Counted from the stretch's first letter, positions 1 through 5,840 are shown. The stretch: 5,962 nt of DNA from an uncultured Paracoccaceae bacterium (GCA_913054485.1 CAJXHQ010000212.1:1-5962); one strand, 5' to 3'. Translations and numbers: made by a program. Notes: generated by a model from the letters alone, not told the origin.

Positions 1-85
1 CCAGAGCGGGGCCAACTGGCGGGGAGGGGTTTGCCTGACCTGCAGGAACCTGCAGCTTCATCGAACCAACAAGCTTCTTAGCCAT
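1..85 (-). CDS. rplK: Ribosomal protein L11, N-terminal 28 codons (cut by window edge)
   Basis: Reading the minus strand from the ATG at 85-83 gives [10 protein letters not shown] followed by [18 protein letters not shown]. This is the highly conserved L11 N-terminus; the proline-rich PSPPVGPA segment is the hinge-proximal signature of the family. L11 binds the GTPase-associated centre of 23S rRNA and takes part in factor binding and the stringent response. Only the first 28 codons plus one base are present, and the rest lies left of the window. A Shine-Dalgarno AAGGAAA (97-91 on the minus strand) sits 5 nt before the ATG. In most bacteria rplK follows nusG closely and precedes rplA. Here nusG ends about 2.4 kb upstream, with three accessory genes between. 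A predicted own promoter and structured leader lie at 86-235. Confidence 0.96.
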   Translation of the reverse strand, partial: MAKKLVGSMKLQVPAGQANPSPPVGPAL

Positions 86-200
86 TTGGTTTTCCTTTCA
101 ACAAGGATGAAACGCGTTTCATCCAGCTTGATGTTGCGTGGTCAGATCCTCAGGTCGCGACCTTTGGATCTCCCACAAGAGAATCTCGCCCGAAGACGAT
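86..200 (-). promoter_or_regulatory. Structured 5' leader of rplK with two CGCG-loop hairpins
   Basis: If transcription starts near 200 (see the promoter at 207-235), rplK has a leader of about 115 nt. It contains two inverted repeats. The first, 144-171, reads on the minus strand as AGATCC, AA, AGGT, CGCG, ACCT, GA, GGATCT: a 6-bp stem, a 2x2 internal loop, a 4-bp stem and a CGCG loop. The second, 105-124, is a perfect 20-bp palindrome folding as GGATGAAA, loop CGCG, TTTCATCC, and it ends 7 nt before the Shine-Dalgarno. In E. coli the rplK-rplA mRNA is controlled by ribosomal protein L1 binding its leader, so an autoregulatory role is a reasonable inference. I did not recognise a specific L1 site. 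Confidence 0.5.
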
Positions 201-206
201 GGAGGG

Positions 207-235
207 GCTGTACAGGGGAACGCGGGGGTTGGCAA
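207..235 (-). promoter_or_regulatory. Predicted sigma70-type promoter of rplK
   Basis: On the minus strand TTGCCA (235-230) and TACAGC (212-207) are separated by 17 bp with a GC-rich spacer. Each hexamer matches the consensus at four or five positions. The predicted start near 200 gives rplK the structured leader described at 86-200. A separate rplK promoter is needed because accessory genes on both strands and a terminator separate it from nusG. Confidence 0.5.
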
Positions 236-411
236 GAGACCCAAGCACAACAAGCAACGACCGCTTCGAGCCCGGACCGGTCATTCCCAAGCCATTGGAG
301 TGCTGCGGGTGCAGTCGGCAGCTCACAGCCCAAAGCGGCCCTGACGCCAAAAACCATTACAATGATAGCAGACCTTCGCGGCAACGTGCAGCATCGGTCA
401 GAATGCGGACT
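236..411. other. Non-coding stretch upstream of the rplK promoter
   Basis: No convincing gene lies in the 416 bp between rplK and the secreted-protein gene. The short open frames here have no recognisable product or good ribosome site. Parts of 255-345 resemble, from memory, sequences that recur between genes in roseobacters, with short inverted repeats such as GCTGC...GCAGC (300-321). No tRNA, small RNA or insertion-sequence end is evident. Confidence 0.4.
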
Positions 412-472
412 AAGATAAAACTCGCGGCTGGCGCATCAATGACCGTAGTCGGCGCATAGCGACGCCAGCGCG
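412..472 (-). terminator. Possible terminator downstream of the secreted-protein gene
   Basis: On the minus strand an imperfect stem (472-463 with 433-423, core GCTGGCG/CGCCAGC plus three more pairs past a one-base bulge) is followed by AGTTTTATCTTAG. It starts about 30 nt after the stop of the 502-1074 gene. The loop is long (29 nt), which weakens the call. GGCGCAT is repeated directly at 430-436 and 451-457 inside the structure. Confidence 0.35.
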
Positions 473-501
473 ACGTTCAAATGTTGGGAGTTCGACAGAG
501 A

Positions 502-1074
502 TTATCGGCAACGCACTCCGGCAAGTGATATACTCCGCTCTAGCCCAGACATTGCGGTATATGCATCGGCTCTGGCCTTGTTGAGCGCTACTACAGTCGT
601 ACTTGCATAAACTCGTGTTGCCTCGGCAGTGTCACCGGCTTCCAATTCGCCAAGAACGGTATAGCCTGCGGCAATGATTTGAGCAGCGTTTTCATGCATT
701 CCGCGGTATTGGGGTTCAACGGCCTCAAATATTGCTAGACGGCGAATGGACTTATCAAAACTGCTTAGCACTGCCTCATTTTTGTCTGTCGCTTTGCGCA
801 ATCCGCCAAGTGGTCCGTAAAAGCCGCTTTCGTGATTGTAGAGTTCTACGGTATGCACACCGGTCGCAATATCCGCAATTGCATCGATTTGGGAAAGTGC
901 CAGAAAATTCAATGAATTCTCAACCTGCCGGAGGATACTTATTGCCTTCACCACGCTCGCAATGTTTGAAACGTCGCATTCATCACTGGCTGACGCCATT
1001 CCTGGCACACCAAAATTCACGAAAAAAGCCAGAAGTAACAGTCGCCTCAAGATAGCTCGAGTCCCGTCTCTCAT
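502..1074 (-). CDS. Small secreted or periplasmic protein of unknown family
   Basis: I do not recognise this 190-residue protein. It has a classical Sec signal peptide: a positive N-region (R6, R10, R11), a hydrophobic core LLLLAFFVNF (12-21) and an AXA-type site, ASA 27-29, giving cleavage before S30. The mature part, about 161 residues, looks largely helical, with many Ala, Glu and Leu. Its only two cysteines are near the ends (C33 and C189), so they could form a disulfide joining the termini in the periplasm. There is no lipobox and no second membrane segment. The start is supported by AGGGGG (1086-1081) 6 nt before the ATG. Codon use is visibly less GC-biased than in nusG, which fits an acquired accessory gene. 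It lies alone between a GFA-like gene and rplK, and has a possible terminator after it. Confidence 0.8.
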   Translation of the reverse strand: MRDGTRAILRRLLLLAFFVNFGVPGMASASDECDVSNIASVVKAISILRQVENSLNFLALSQIDAIADIATGVHTVELYNHESGFYGPLGGLRKATDKNEAVLSSFDKSIRRLAIFEAVEPQYRGMHENAAQIIAAGYTVLGELEAGDTAEATRVYASTTVVALNKARADAYTAMSGLERSISLAGVRCR

Positions 1075-1080
1075 GATTTG

Positions 1081-1101
1081 CCCCCTAGGAAAACGATTAT
1101 G
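1081..1101 (-). promoter_or_regulatory. RBS and possible -10 element of the secreted-protein gene
   Basis: On the minus strand CATAAT (1101-1096) matches the sigma70 -10 box at five of six positions, but I see no good -35 at 16-18 bp. AGGGGG (1086-1081) is a clear Shine-Dalgarno 6 nt before the ATG at 1074. The leader would be very short if this -10 is used. Confidence 0.3.
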
Positions 1102-1261
1102 ACTGTAAAGTGGTCGGCATGTGAGAAGGTGTCATGTAGCCCACATGAGTTCATTGACGACTGCAAAACCCTACGCTTCCGGGAGTGGCAGTTCACATGA
1201 AGAGGCGTTTGTCGGGTGCCTCCAATGTGACCGAGCTGGCCATAGGCTTAGTGACCCAGCA

Positions 1262-1708
1262 CTATGCCGGGCCAACACTGTCCGGTTTTTGATCGGCACT
1301 GGGAAAGCCAAGAAACCGCGGCAGTTCATCGGAGACGTCGAACCAGCCAATTCGATCACCATGGGCGACGTGCTTCTGCGGTGAGAATTTTTCTGGTTCG
1401 TCCAAAGTGCTGACGAAGAACCCGATGACGATGTCACCATTCCACTCGGCTTCGTACGAAATTGGCGTGCCGCAATCTCTACAGAACGTTCTGCTGACGC
1501 CCGGCGAGGAGGAAAAGACGCTTCGCTTTCCCTTGGTGAACTGTACATCCTTTTCGGCATAGGTCGCATAGACAGCAACGGGTGCGCCGGTGGCCTTTCG
1601 GCATGAGTTGCAGTGGCAGTAAGCAACATAGTCGGGTTCTGCCGTTGCCTGGTATCGCACCGTCCCGCACAGACAGCCGCCTGCCGCTGAATCTGGGTAT
1701 TCGCTCAT
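1262..1708 (-). CDS. GFA family (glutathione-dependent formaldehyde-activating enzyme-like, CENP-V fold) protein
   Basis: The 148-residue protein carries the full zinc-ligand pattern of the GFA/CENP-V fold: C12-L-C14, then C31-H-C33 with C36, then C76-x-x-C79 (FCRDCGTPI). In Gfa of Paracoccus these cysteines hold two zinc ions. Most bacterial members, though named after Gfa, have no proven formaldehyde or glutathione activity, so the substrate is unknown. The length is normal for single-domain members, and the C-terminal part (GWFDVSDELPRF) is typical. I chose the ATG at 1708 because GGGAAG lies about 6 nt before it; a TTG at 1753 in the same frame would add 15 residues unlike the family. The gene is divergent from the SnoaL-like gene, with 109 bp between the starts. 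The nearest same-strand gene is the secreted protein 187 bp downstream, so an operon is not obvious. Confidence 0.9.
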   Translation of the reverse strand: MSEYPDSAAGGCLCGTVRYQATAEPDYVAYCHCNSCRKATGAPVAVYATYAEKDVQFTKGKRSVFSSSPGVSRTFCRDCGTPISYEAEWNGDIVIGFFVSTLDEPEKFSPQKHVAHGDRIGWFDVSDELPRFLGFPSADQKPDSVGPA

Positions 1709-1769
1709 CGTCGCTTCCCGCTTTCTGCTCGGTTTGGGAGTGCTGCCGTGCAATTCGCACTAAACCCGG

Positions 1770-1775
1770 TATACT
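1770..1775 (+). promoter_or_regulatory. Possible -10 element for the SnoaL-like gene
   Basis: TATACT lies 43 bp before the ATG at 1818, in the divergent GFA/SnoaL intergenic region. No convincing -35 lies at 16-18 bp, but a small inverted repeat GTGC-AATTC-GCAC (1748-1760) occupies that position and might bind a regulator. The central GTATAC is palindromic, so the element could serve the other strand as well. Confidence 0.3.
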
Positions 1776-1817
1776 CGAGTTTCCATTGAATTGGGGCATT
1801 TTCAGAAAGGGATTGTG

Positions 1818-2240
1818 ATGGATGACCGGGATGCCGTGCTGGCGACGCTGGAAGAGTATGCCGCCGCGTATTGCACCAAAGACCTGAAACGCCTAATGGC
1901 GATCTTTGTGGATGGCGAAGATATTTCCCTCATCGGAACTGGGGCCGATGAGCTGTGTTCCGGTCGAGAAGCGGTCGCATCCGTGTTCGAGTGCAACTTC
2001 AGGGACGCCACTGCAACTCAATTTGAATGGCAGTGGAAAGACATCGCCATTCATGGGGAAACCGCAATCGTCGCAATCACTCTTAACATCCATTTGATAA
2101 TCGAAGGTGAAAGCCTTGTGGTTCCGGTTCGCTGGACCGTTTCACTGGTTAAATCTGATGCCAGGTGGAAGTGGGTTCATCGCCATGCTTCTGCCGCAGC
2201 GGGTTCACAAGAAGAAGGATCTGCCTACCCTACTGAATGA
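1818..2240 (+). CDS. SnoaL/NTF2-like domain protein (SgcJ/YybH-type, cystatin-like fold)
   Basis: The 140-residue product opens with the pattern common in SnoaL-like/NTF2 proteins: an amphipathic helix (AVLATLEEYAAAYCTKDLKRLMAIF), then a strand with GTGADE, then GREAV. A curved sheet follows, with strands around AIVAITLNIHL, VVPVRWTVSLV and WKWVHRHAS. Family members are small cone-shaped domains that act as ketosteroid-isomerase-like enzymes or as ligand-binding and dimerising modules. No specific reaction can be assigned here. The ATG at 1818 is preferred because AGAAAGGGA (1804-1812) is a good Shine-Dalgarno; a TTG at 1791 in frame is less likely. The tail after residue 125 (GSQEEGSAYPTE) is probably disordered. 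The gene converges on nusG, 279 bp from its end. Confidence 0.82.
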   Translation: MDDRDAVLATLEEYAAAYCTKDLKRLMAIFVDGEDISLIGTGADELCSGREAVASVFECNFRDATATQFEWQWKDIAIHGETAIVAITLNIHLIIEGESLVVPVRWTVSLVKSDARWKWVHRHASAAAGSQEEGSAYPTE

Positions 2241-2342
2241 AACTGAGGCAAGGTCCGGTTCCGGCGTTCAGTATACCTTTGTACTCAACGCAGTAGTTCG
2301 CAAAAGGGTCTCGAAGCGACCAACATGGCTGTTTTTTCTGAA

Positions 2343-2365
2343 TGGCCGCTTCGGAGAGGCGGCCA
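2343..2365 (+). terminator. Hairpin between the SnoaL-like gene and nusG
   Basis: TGGCCGCTT (2343-2351) pairs with AGGCGGCCA (2357-2365) around a 5-nt loop CGGAG. One pair is T-G, stable as U-G only in plus-strand RNA, so the structure fits the SnoaL-like gene's transcript better than nusG's. There is no T run after it, so the terminator call is weak. Confidence 0.25.
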
Positions 2366-2457
2366 GACTCTGCAAAGATCGCAATCTGCGCGATGCGGAC
2401 GCTCGACGTTGCCCAGGCTGCACCAGCAGCGAAAGGCTGGAAGGTCCCGCAAAGCCG

Positions 2458-2496
2458 CCAAACAGCAAACGCCGCGTTGCATCTGCACCGCGGCGT
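2458..2496 (-). terminator. Intrinsic terminator of nusG
   Basis: On the minus strand ACGCCGCGGTGC (2496-2485), loop AGAT, GCAACGCGGCGT (2480-2469) forms a 12-position stem with one mismatch, followed by TTGCTGTTTGG. It begins 23 nt after the nusG stop. The U tract is broken, but the long GC stem and its position support termination. Convergent transcription from the SnoaL-like gene could also meet it. Confidence 0.65.
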
Positions 2497-2519
2497 CCTG
2501 AATTTCGCTGAAAGGGCGA

Positions 2520-3056
2520 TCAGTCCTGTTTGGTGACCTGGTTGAAGTCCAGCTCCACCGGGGTCTCGCGGCCGAAGATGGACACGGTGACCTTGAGCTT
2601 CTGGTTGTCCTCGTCGACACCTTCGACCATGCCGTCGAAATCCTCGAACGGGCCGTCGTTGACCTTGACCTTCTCGCCGATCTCGTAGGTGACCTGAAGG
2701 ACACGCGGCGCGTCCTGGCCCTCTTCGACGCGGCCCAGGATGCCCTGCACCTCGGCGTCGCGCATCGGCATCGGGCGGCCCTGCGGGCCCAGGAAACCGG
2801 TGACGCGGTTGATCGAGTTGATCAGGTGGTAGCCCTGGTCGGACATTTCCATATGCACCAGCACGTAGCCCGGCATGAAGCGGCGCTCGGTGGTGACTTT
2901 TTTGCCCCGGCGCACTTCGATCACCTCTTCGGTGGGCACCAGAACTTCGCCGATTTCTTCCTCAAGGCCCTGCTCTTCAACCGAGGTGCGGATCTGTTCT
3001 GCGATTTTCTTCTCGAAGTTCGAGAGCACGCTGACCGAATACCACCGTTTCGCCAT
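2520..3056 (-). CDS. nusG: Transcription termination/antitermination factor NusG
   Basis: This full-length 178-residue NusG binds RNA polymerase across the clamp, suppresses pausing, and through its KOW domain contacts Rho or ribosomal protein S10. The NGN domain spans about residues 3-110, beginning [20 protein letters not shown] and including the conserved [10 protein letters not shown] strand (60-69). A short linker leads to the KOW domain (about 124-176), with [16 protein letters not shown] and the closing VELDFNQV. The length is normal and there are no insertions. AAGGA lies about 11 nt before the ATG at 3056, with a weaker CAGG closer. Codons are strongly GC-biased, as expected for a core gene. 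secE lies 210 bp upstream on the same strand. That gap is wide and hairpin-rich, so nusG expression may be partly uncoupled from secE. A strong hairpin terminator follows the stop. Confidence 0.98.
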   Translation of the reverse strand: MAKRWYSVSVLSNFEKKIAEQIRTSVEEQGLEEEIGEVLVPTEEVIEVRRGKKVTTERRFMPGYVLVHMEMSDQGYHLINSINRVTGFLGPQGRPMPMRDAEVQGILGRVEEGQDAPRVLQVTYEIGEKVKVNDGPFEDFDGMVEGVDEDNQKLKVTVSIFGRETPVELDFNQVTKQD

Positions 3057-3120
3057 GAACCTGACCGTCCTTCATCTTGCTCGGCGGGCCTTGTCGCCGC
3101 GCCGCTGCCTGAGTTTCACC

Positions 3121-3138
3121 GCAGGCCAAACCGCCTGC
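3121..3138 (-). other. Small hairpin upstream of nusG
   Basis: GCAGGC (3121-3126) and GCCTGC (3133-3138) form a perfect 6-bp stem with a 6-nt loop, in the leader region before nusG and just downstream of the terminator-like element at 3148-3176. No U run follows it. Confidence 0.35.
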
Positions 3139-3147
3139 ACCCTTAAC

Positions 3148-3176
3148 AAAAAGCGGCGCGCAACTCGAATCGCCGC
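3148..3176 (-). terminator. Terminator-like or attenuator-like hairpin in the secE-nusG gap
   Basis: On the minus strand GCGGCG (3176-3171), a 12-nt loop, and CGCCGC (3158-3153) form an all-GC 6-bp stem followed at once by TTTTTGTT. This is the form of an intrinsic terminator placed after secE and before nusG. If active it would end or reduce secE transcription into nusG. Whether it acts as terminator, attenuator or processing site cannot be told from sequence. Confidence 0.45.
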
Positions 3177-3188
3177 ACGCCTTCGTCA

Positions 3189-3210
3189 GGGGTAAGCTGT
3201 CACCTACCCC
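3189..3210 (-). other. Strand-biased hairpin downstream of secE
   Basis: On the minus strand GGGGTAGG (3210-3203), loop TGACAG, and CTTACCCC (3196-3189) form an 8-bp stem with one G-U pair. On the plus strand that pair becomes A-C, so the element folds best in secE-nusG RNA. It could stabilise the secE 3' end or take part in regulation. Confidence 0.4.
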
Positions 3211-3266
3211 CCTATCGTGCCGAGATCAAGAGGGCGCGCGCCCCATCCTGCCCCGGCAGCCCGGCC

Positions 3267-3464
3267 TCAGCCGAAGTAGTCGAGAATGCCGCTAAGCCCG
3301 AAGCGGATCAGAAGATCCACCAGCGCAAAGAACAGCGCAGTCAGCGTGGCCATTATGAAAACCATCACTGTGGTCAGCAGCACTTCGCGGCGGGTCGGCC
3401 AGACGACCTTGGCAATCTCGGCGCGGGTCTGCTGGATGAACTGAACGGGGTTGATGCTGGCCAT
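3267..3464 (-). CDS. secE: Preprotein translocase subunit SecE
   Basis: This 65-residue single-span SecE has the conserved amphipathic helix QQTRAEIAKVVWPTRREVL (11-29). The WPTRRE turn (W22, P23, T24) lies on the cytoplasmic face, and one membrane helix covers about 30-55 (TTVMVFIMATLTALFFALVDLLI). SecE clamps SecY and stabilises the SecYEG channel in the inner membrane. The short form with one membrane helix is the usual one outside enterobacteria. A weak AGAGAGAGA purine stretch precedes the ATG at 3464. The gene has its own probable promoter at 3498-3526. It is normally found directly between tRNA-Trp and nusG; here a 2.1-kb glycosyltransferase gene on the opposite strand lies between tRNA-Trp and secE. 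Confidence 0.97.
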   Translation of the reverse strand: MASINPVQFIQQTRAEIAKVVWPTRREVLLTTVMVFIMATLTALFFALVDLLIRFGLSGILDYFG

Positions 3465-3486
3465 TTGGCGTGAGTCTCTCTCTTAA

Positions 3487-3526
3487 CGGTTACGGGCGAT
3501 GTAACCGGAGGAGGCTGTAAATTCAA
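3487..3526 (-). promoter_or_regulatory. Predicted secE promoter with an inverted repeat over the -10/start region
   Basis: On the minus strand TTGAAT (3526-3521) and TACATC (3503-3498) are separated by exactly 17 bp, placing the start near 3491 and giving a leader of about 27 nt. A 7-bp inverted repeat CGGTTAC-N7-GTAACCG (3487-3507) overlaps the -10 box and the start site. It could be an operator for a repressor, or a hairpin at the 5' end of the transcript if transcription starts slightly upstream. Confidence 0.5.
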
Positions 3527-3614
3527 GCCCTGCCGCTGCCGCGCCTGCGGATGGCTGCATCAATTCATTCTTAAGGCATAAGCGTCAAAAAGAAGGTGAA
3601 TCCAATAATGGAGT

Positions 3615-3630
3615 CCGGTGCCGCCACCGG
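3615..3630 (+). other. Hairpin in the leader of the glycosyltransferase gene
   Basis: CCGGTG (3615-3620), loop CCGC, CACCGG (3625-3630) is a perfect 6-bp stem-tetraloop ending 20 bp before the ATG at 3651 and close to the weak Shine-Dalgarno AGAAAGTGAG (3639-3648). It could affect translation initiation. No clear promoter was found for this gene; AATAAT at 3604-3609 is a possible -10 without a matching -35. Confidence 0.3.
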
Positions 3631-3650
3631 TAAAGCACAGAAAGTGAGCC

Positions 3651-5801
3651 ATGAGCGTACAGTTTGACATCTCGAAGGCAAAAAAGCTGGAAAACAAGGG
3701 TGACCTGAAGGGGGCAGCCGAAATCTACTCCGGCATCCTTGACCGCTTCCCCGCCAACCGCTCAGCCAAATCTGCAATGGCGCTGATCAGCAGTCAGCTG
3801 GAGGATGGCAATGCGCTTCCGGTCAGACAGATGCGCAAGCTGCAGGCGAAACTGGATCAGAGCGCCTTTGAACAAGCCAGTTTCGAAGCAGGCACGCTCC
3901 TGAAAACCTACCCCGACTCACCGTTTTTGTGGACGGCGGCGGGCCACAGCCAGTTTGAACTGGGCAATTGGGCCGATGCCAGGCGATGCTTGGAAACCGC
4001 ACTGGAGAAGGCACCAGAATCGGCAGAGGCACTGCGCCTTCTCAGCCGCACCCTGATCAAATGCGCGGCCTATAGCGAAGCGGTCGCGACGACTTTCCGT
4101 CTGATGAAACTTGATCCGAGCCGCCTCGATTCTCTCCGTGAGCTGGCATTCGGACTGCTGGAAGCAGGGCAAAAAAAGGAAGCCCTGCTGTGTTACCAAA
4201 CTCTCTGCCAGGCAAATCCGGACCATATTGAAACTGTCTGCACCACGGCGTCCCTCAGCTATGAGCTTAACGACACAAAAAGCGCCCTTAAGCTATTTGA
4301 GTTCGCCGAGGCGAACGGGATGAATAACGCAGAGTGGCTCTACTCTCTCGGCTGGCTGCGCTTCGAAGACGGGGATGTAGAAAGAGCGTTCCAGGCGCTG
4401 GACAGATCGGCTGCGGTCGGCGGCAGCAAATCGGACCCGGAAATGCTGAAGCTCCACTGCATGTCGCAGATCTGCGATTGGACCCTTTTTGACATCTTCC
4501 GGGCCCGGAAGCCGCATATCGGCATGTCTGGAAAAGGGGCACCGCCCTGGGGTATGATGTCACTGGACGACGATCCGGAATTCCTCCTGCAGCGCACCCG
4601 GAAGTTTGCTTCGGAACGTTACCCCCGTCCCGGGAAGCCCATCGCCGCCCGCCGTATTGCCGAAGGGGAGAAGATCCGGGTTGGCCTGTTTTCCTCCGAC
4701 TTTTACGAGCACGCAACAATGGAGCTTTTCGGCGGTTTCTTTGAAACATGTGACCCGAGCCGGTTTGAGCTTTATGCCTATTCCTCCAGCGGAAAACCTG
4801 CCGACAAAGCAACGCACCGGGTCATGCAGAATGTGGCCTGCTTCCGGGAAGTCGCCGATCTGACGCCAAGTGACCTGGCGGAGCTTGCACGGAACGACGG
4901 TCTGGACATTGCGATCGACCTGAAGGGGTTCACCAAGAACACCCGCAGCGAGGCCATCGCCCACCGGGTGGCCCCGGTACAGATCGCCTACCTCGGCTTT
5001 CCGGGATCGATGGCGCATCCGGCCTTCGACTACATGATTGCCGACAACGTGGTGGTAACCCCGGAGGTCCGATCTGCCTACAGCGAAAAGATGATCATGA
5101 TGCCGGGCAGCTACCAGATGAACGACAACAAGAGAAAGACCTCCGACCGGGTCTTCACCCGCGCAGAGTGCGGGCTGCCGGAAGACGGGTTTGTCTTCTG
5201 CTCCTTCAACAACTGTTACAAGATTTCTCCGCGCGAGTTCGACATCTGGATGCAGCTCCTGCAAGATGTTGAAGGCAGCGTGCTTTGGCTTCTGGAACCC
5301 AAACACGGCATTGCCGCCGACAATCTGAAGAAAGAGGCCGCTGCCAGGGGTGTCGACAGCAGCCGCCTGGTCTTTGCCGAACGCCTGGATATCGCGGAGC
5401 ACCTTGCACGCCATTCCTGCGCCGACCTGTTTCTCGACACCTTTAACGTCAACGCCCATACAACAGCCAGTGACGCGCTCTGGACCGGCTTGCCGATTGT
5501 CGCCAAAGCCGGCAGGCAATTTGCAGCGCGCGTCTCGGCAAGCCTGCTGCACGCCTGCGGTCTGGAGGAGCTGGTGACCGAAACCGAGGACCAATACGCG
5601 GCGCTGGCACTTGAGCTGGCGCGGAACCCGGAAAAACTTCAGGGCATCCGCTCCCATTTGACCACCAATCAAGACAGCCTGCGGCTGTTCGACACCCCCC
5701 GCTTCACGACCGAGCTTGAAACCGCTCTGGAAATGGTCGCCCAGCGCGCGCAGGACGGCCTGCCCCCGGCCGATATAGAAGTGCCTGCACAGCAGAACTG
5801 A
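3651..5801 (+). CDS. TPR-GT41 glycosyltransferase (bacterial O-GlcNAc transferase/SPINDLY-like)
   Basis: The 716-residue protein joins a TPR superhelix to a GT41 catalytic region. After an N-terminal TPR-like segment (about 8-40), five consecutive 34-residue repeats run at 91-124, 125-158, 159-192, 193-226 and 227-260. The catalytic part (about 340-695) contains SSDFYEHAT with H354 (matching human OGT H498), APVQIAYLGFPGS (441-453), FNNCYKISP with K524 (matching K842, which binds UDP and is essential), and NAHTTASD with H603, T604, T605 and D608 (matching H920-D925). All key positions are present, so an active enzyme using a UDP- or other nucleotide-sugar and modifying protein Ser/Thr is likely. 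There is no signal peptide, so it should be cytoplasmic. In several bacteria such enzymes glycosylate flagellin or adhesins, but no acceptor gene is visible here. It diverges from secE, converges on tRNA-Trp and stands alone. Confidence 0.9.
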   Translation: MSVQFDISKAKKLENKGDLKGAAEIYSGILDRFPANRSAKSAMALISSQLEDGNALPVRQMRKLQAKLDQSAFEQASFEAGTLLKTYPDSPFLWTAAGHSQFELGNWADARRCLETALEKAPESAEALRLLSRTLIKCAAYSEAVATTFRLMKLDPSRLDSLRELAFGLLEAGQKKEALLCYQTLCQANPDHIETVCTTASLSYELNDTKSALKLFEFAEANGMNNAEWLYSLGWLRFEDGDVERAFQALDRSAAVGGSKSDPEMLKLHCMSQICDWTLFDIFRARKPHIGMSGKGAPPWGMMSLDDDPEFLLQRTRKFASERYPRPGKPIAARRIAEGEKIRVGLFSSDFYEHATMELFGGFFETCDPSRFELYAYSSSGKPADKATHRVMQNVACFREVADLTPSDLAELARNDGLDIAIDLKGFTKNTRSEAIAHRVAPVQIAYLGFPGSMAHPAFDYMIADNVVVTPEVRSAYSEKMIMMPGSYQMNDNKRKTSDRVFTRAECGLPEDGFVFCSFNNCYKISPREFDIWMQLLQDVEGSVLWLLEPKHGIAADNLKKEAAARGVDSSRLVFAERLDIAEHLARHSCADLFLDTFNVNAHTTASDALWTGLPIVAKAGRQFAARVSASLLHACGLEELVTETEDQYAALALELARNPEKLQGIRSHLTTNQDSLRLFDTPRFTTELETALEMVAQRAQDGLPPADIEVPAQQN

Positions 5802-5810
5802 ACGCCGCCG

Positions 5811-5840
5811 CCGGCGCAGGAGCGACAGCTTCTGCCCCGG
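5811..5840 (+). terminator. Strong hairpin just after the glycosyltransferase stop
   Basis: CCGGC GCAGGAGC (5811-5823), loop GACA, GCTTCTGC CCCGG (5828-5840) forms a 13-position stem with one C-C mismatch and one G-U pair, starting 9 nt after the stop. The G-U pair becomes C-A on the other strand, so it favours the glycosyltransferase mRNA over tRNA-Trp read-through. There is no T run, so it may be a Rho-type 3' end stabiliser rather than a classical terminator. Confidence 0.4.

Noticed and set aside
86..418. 110-residue plus-strand frame and overlapping short frames between rplK and the secreted-protein gene
   Set aside because: There is no recognisable product and no good ribosome site, and they cover the rplK promoter and leader.
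1118..1147. CATGTG...CACATG inverted repeat between the secreted-protein and GFA-like genes
   Set aside because: A 6-bp dyad with an 18-bp gap is easily expected by chance, and it does not fit a promoter.
1709..1753. Upstream TTG start for the GFA-like gene
   Set aside because: The extra 15 residues do not resemble the family, and the ATG at 1708 has a better-placed Shine-Dalgarno.
1791..1817. Upstream TTG start for the SnoaL-like gene
   Set aside because: The Shine-Dalgarno AGAAAGGGA lies inside this extension and is correctly spaced for the ATG at 1818.
2285..2704. 139-residue minus-strand frame overlapping the nusG end
   Set aside because: Its Arg/Ser/Thr-rich start is a frame-shifted reading of nusG, and it runs through the nusG terminator.
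3201..3229. Possible separate nusG promoter (TTGATC, 17 bp, TAGGTG on the minus strand)
   Set aside because: The -35 is fair, but the -10 matches consensus at only two positions and overlaps a hairpin, so I do not list it.
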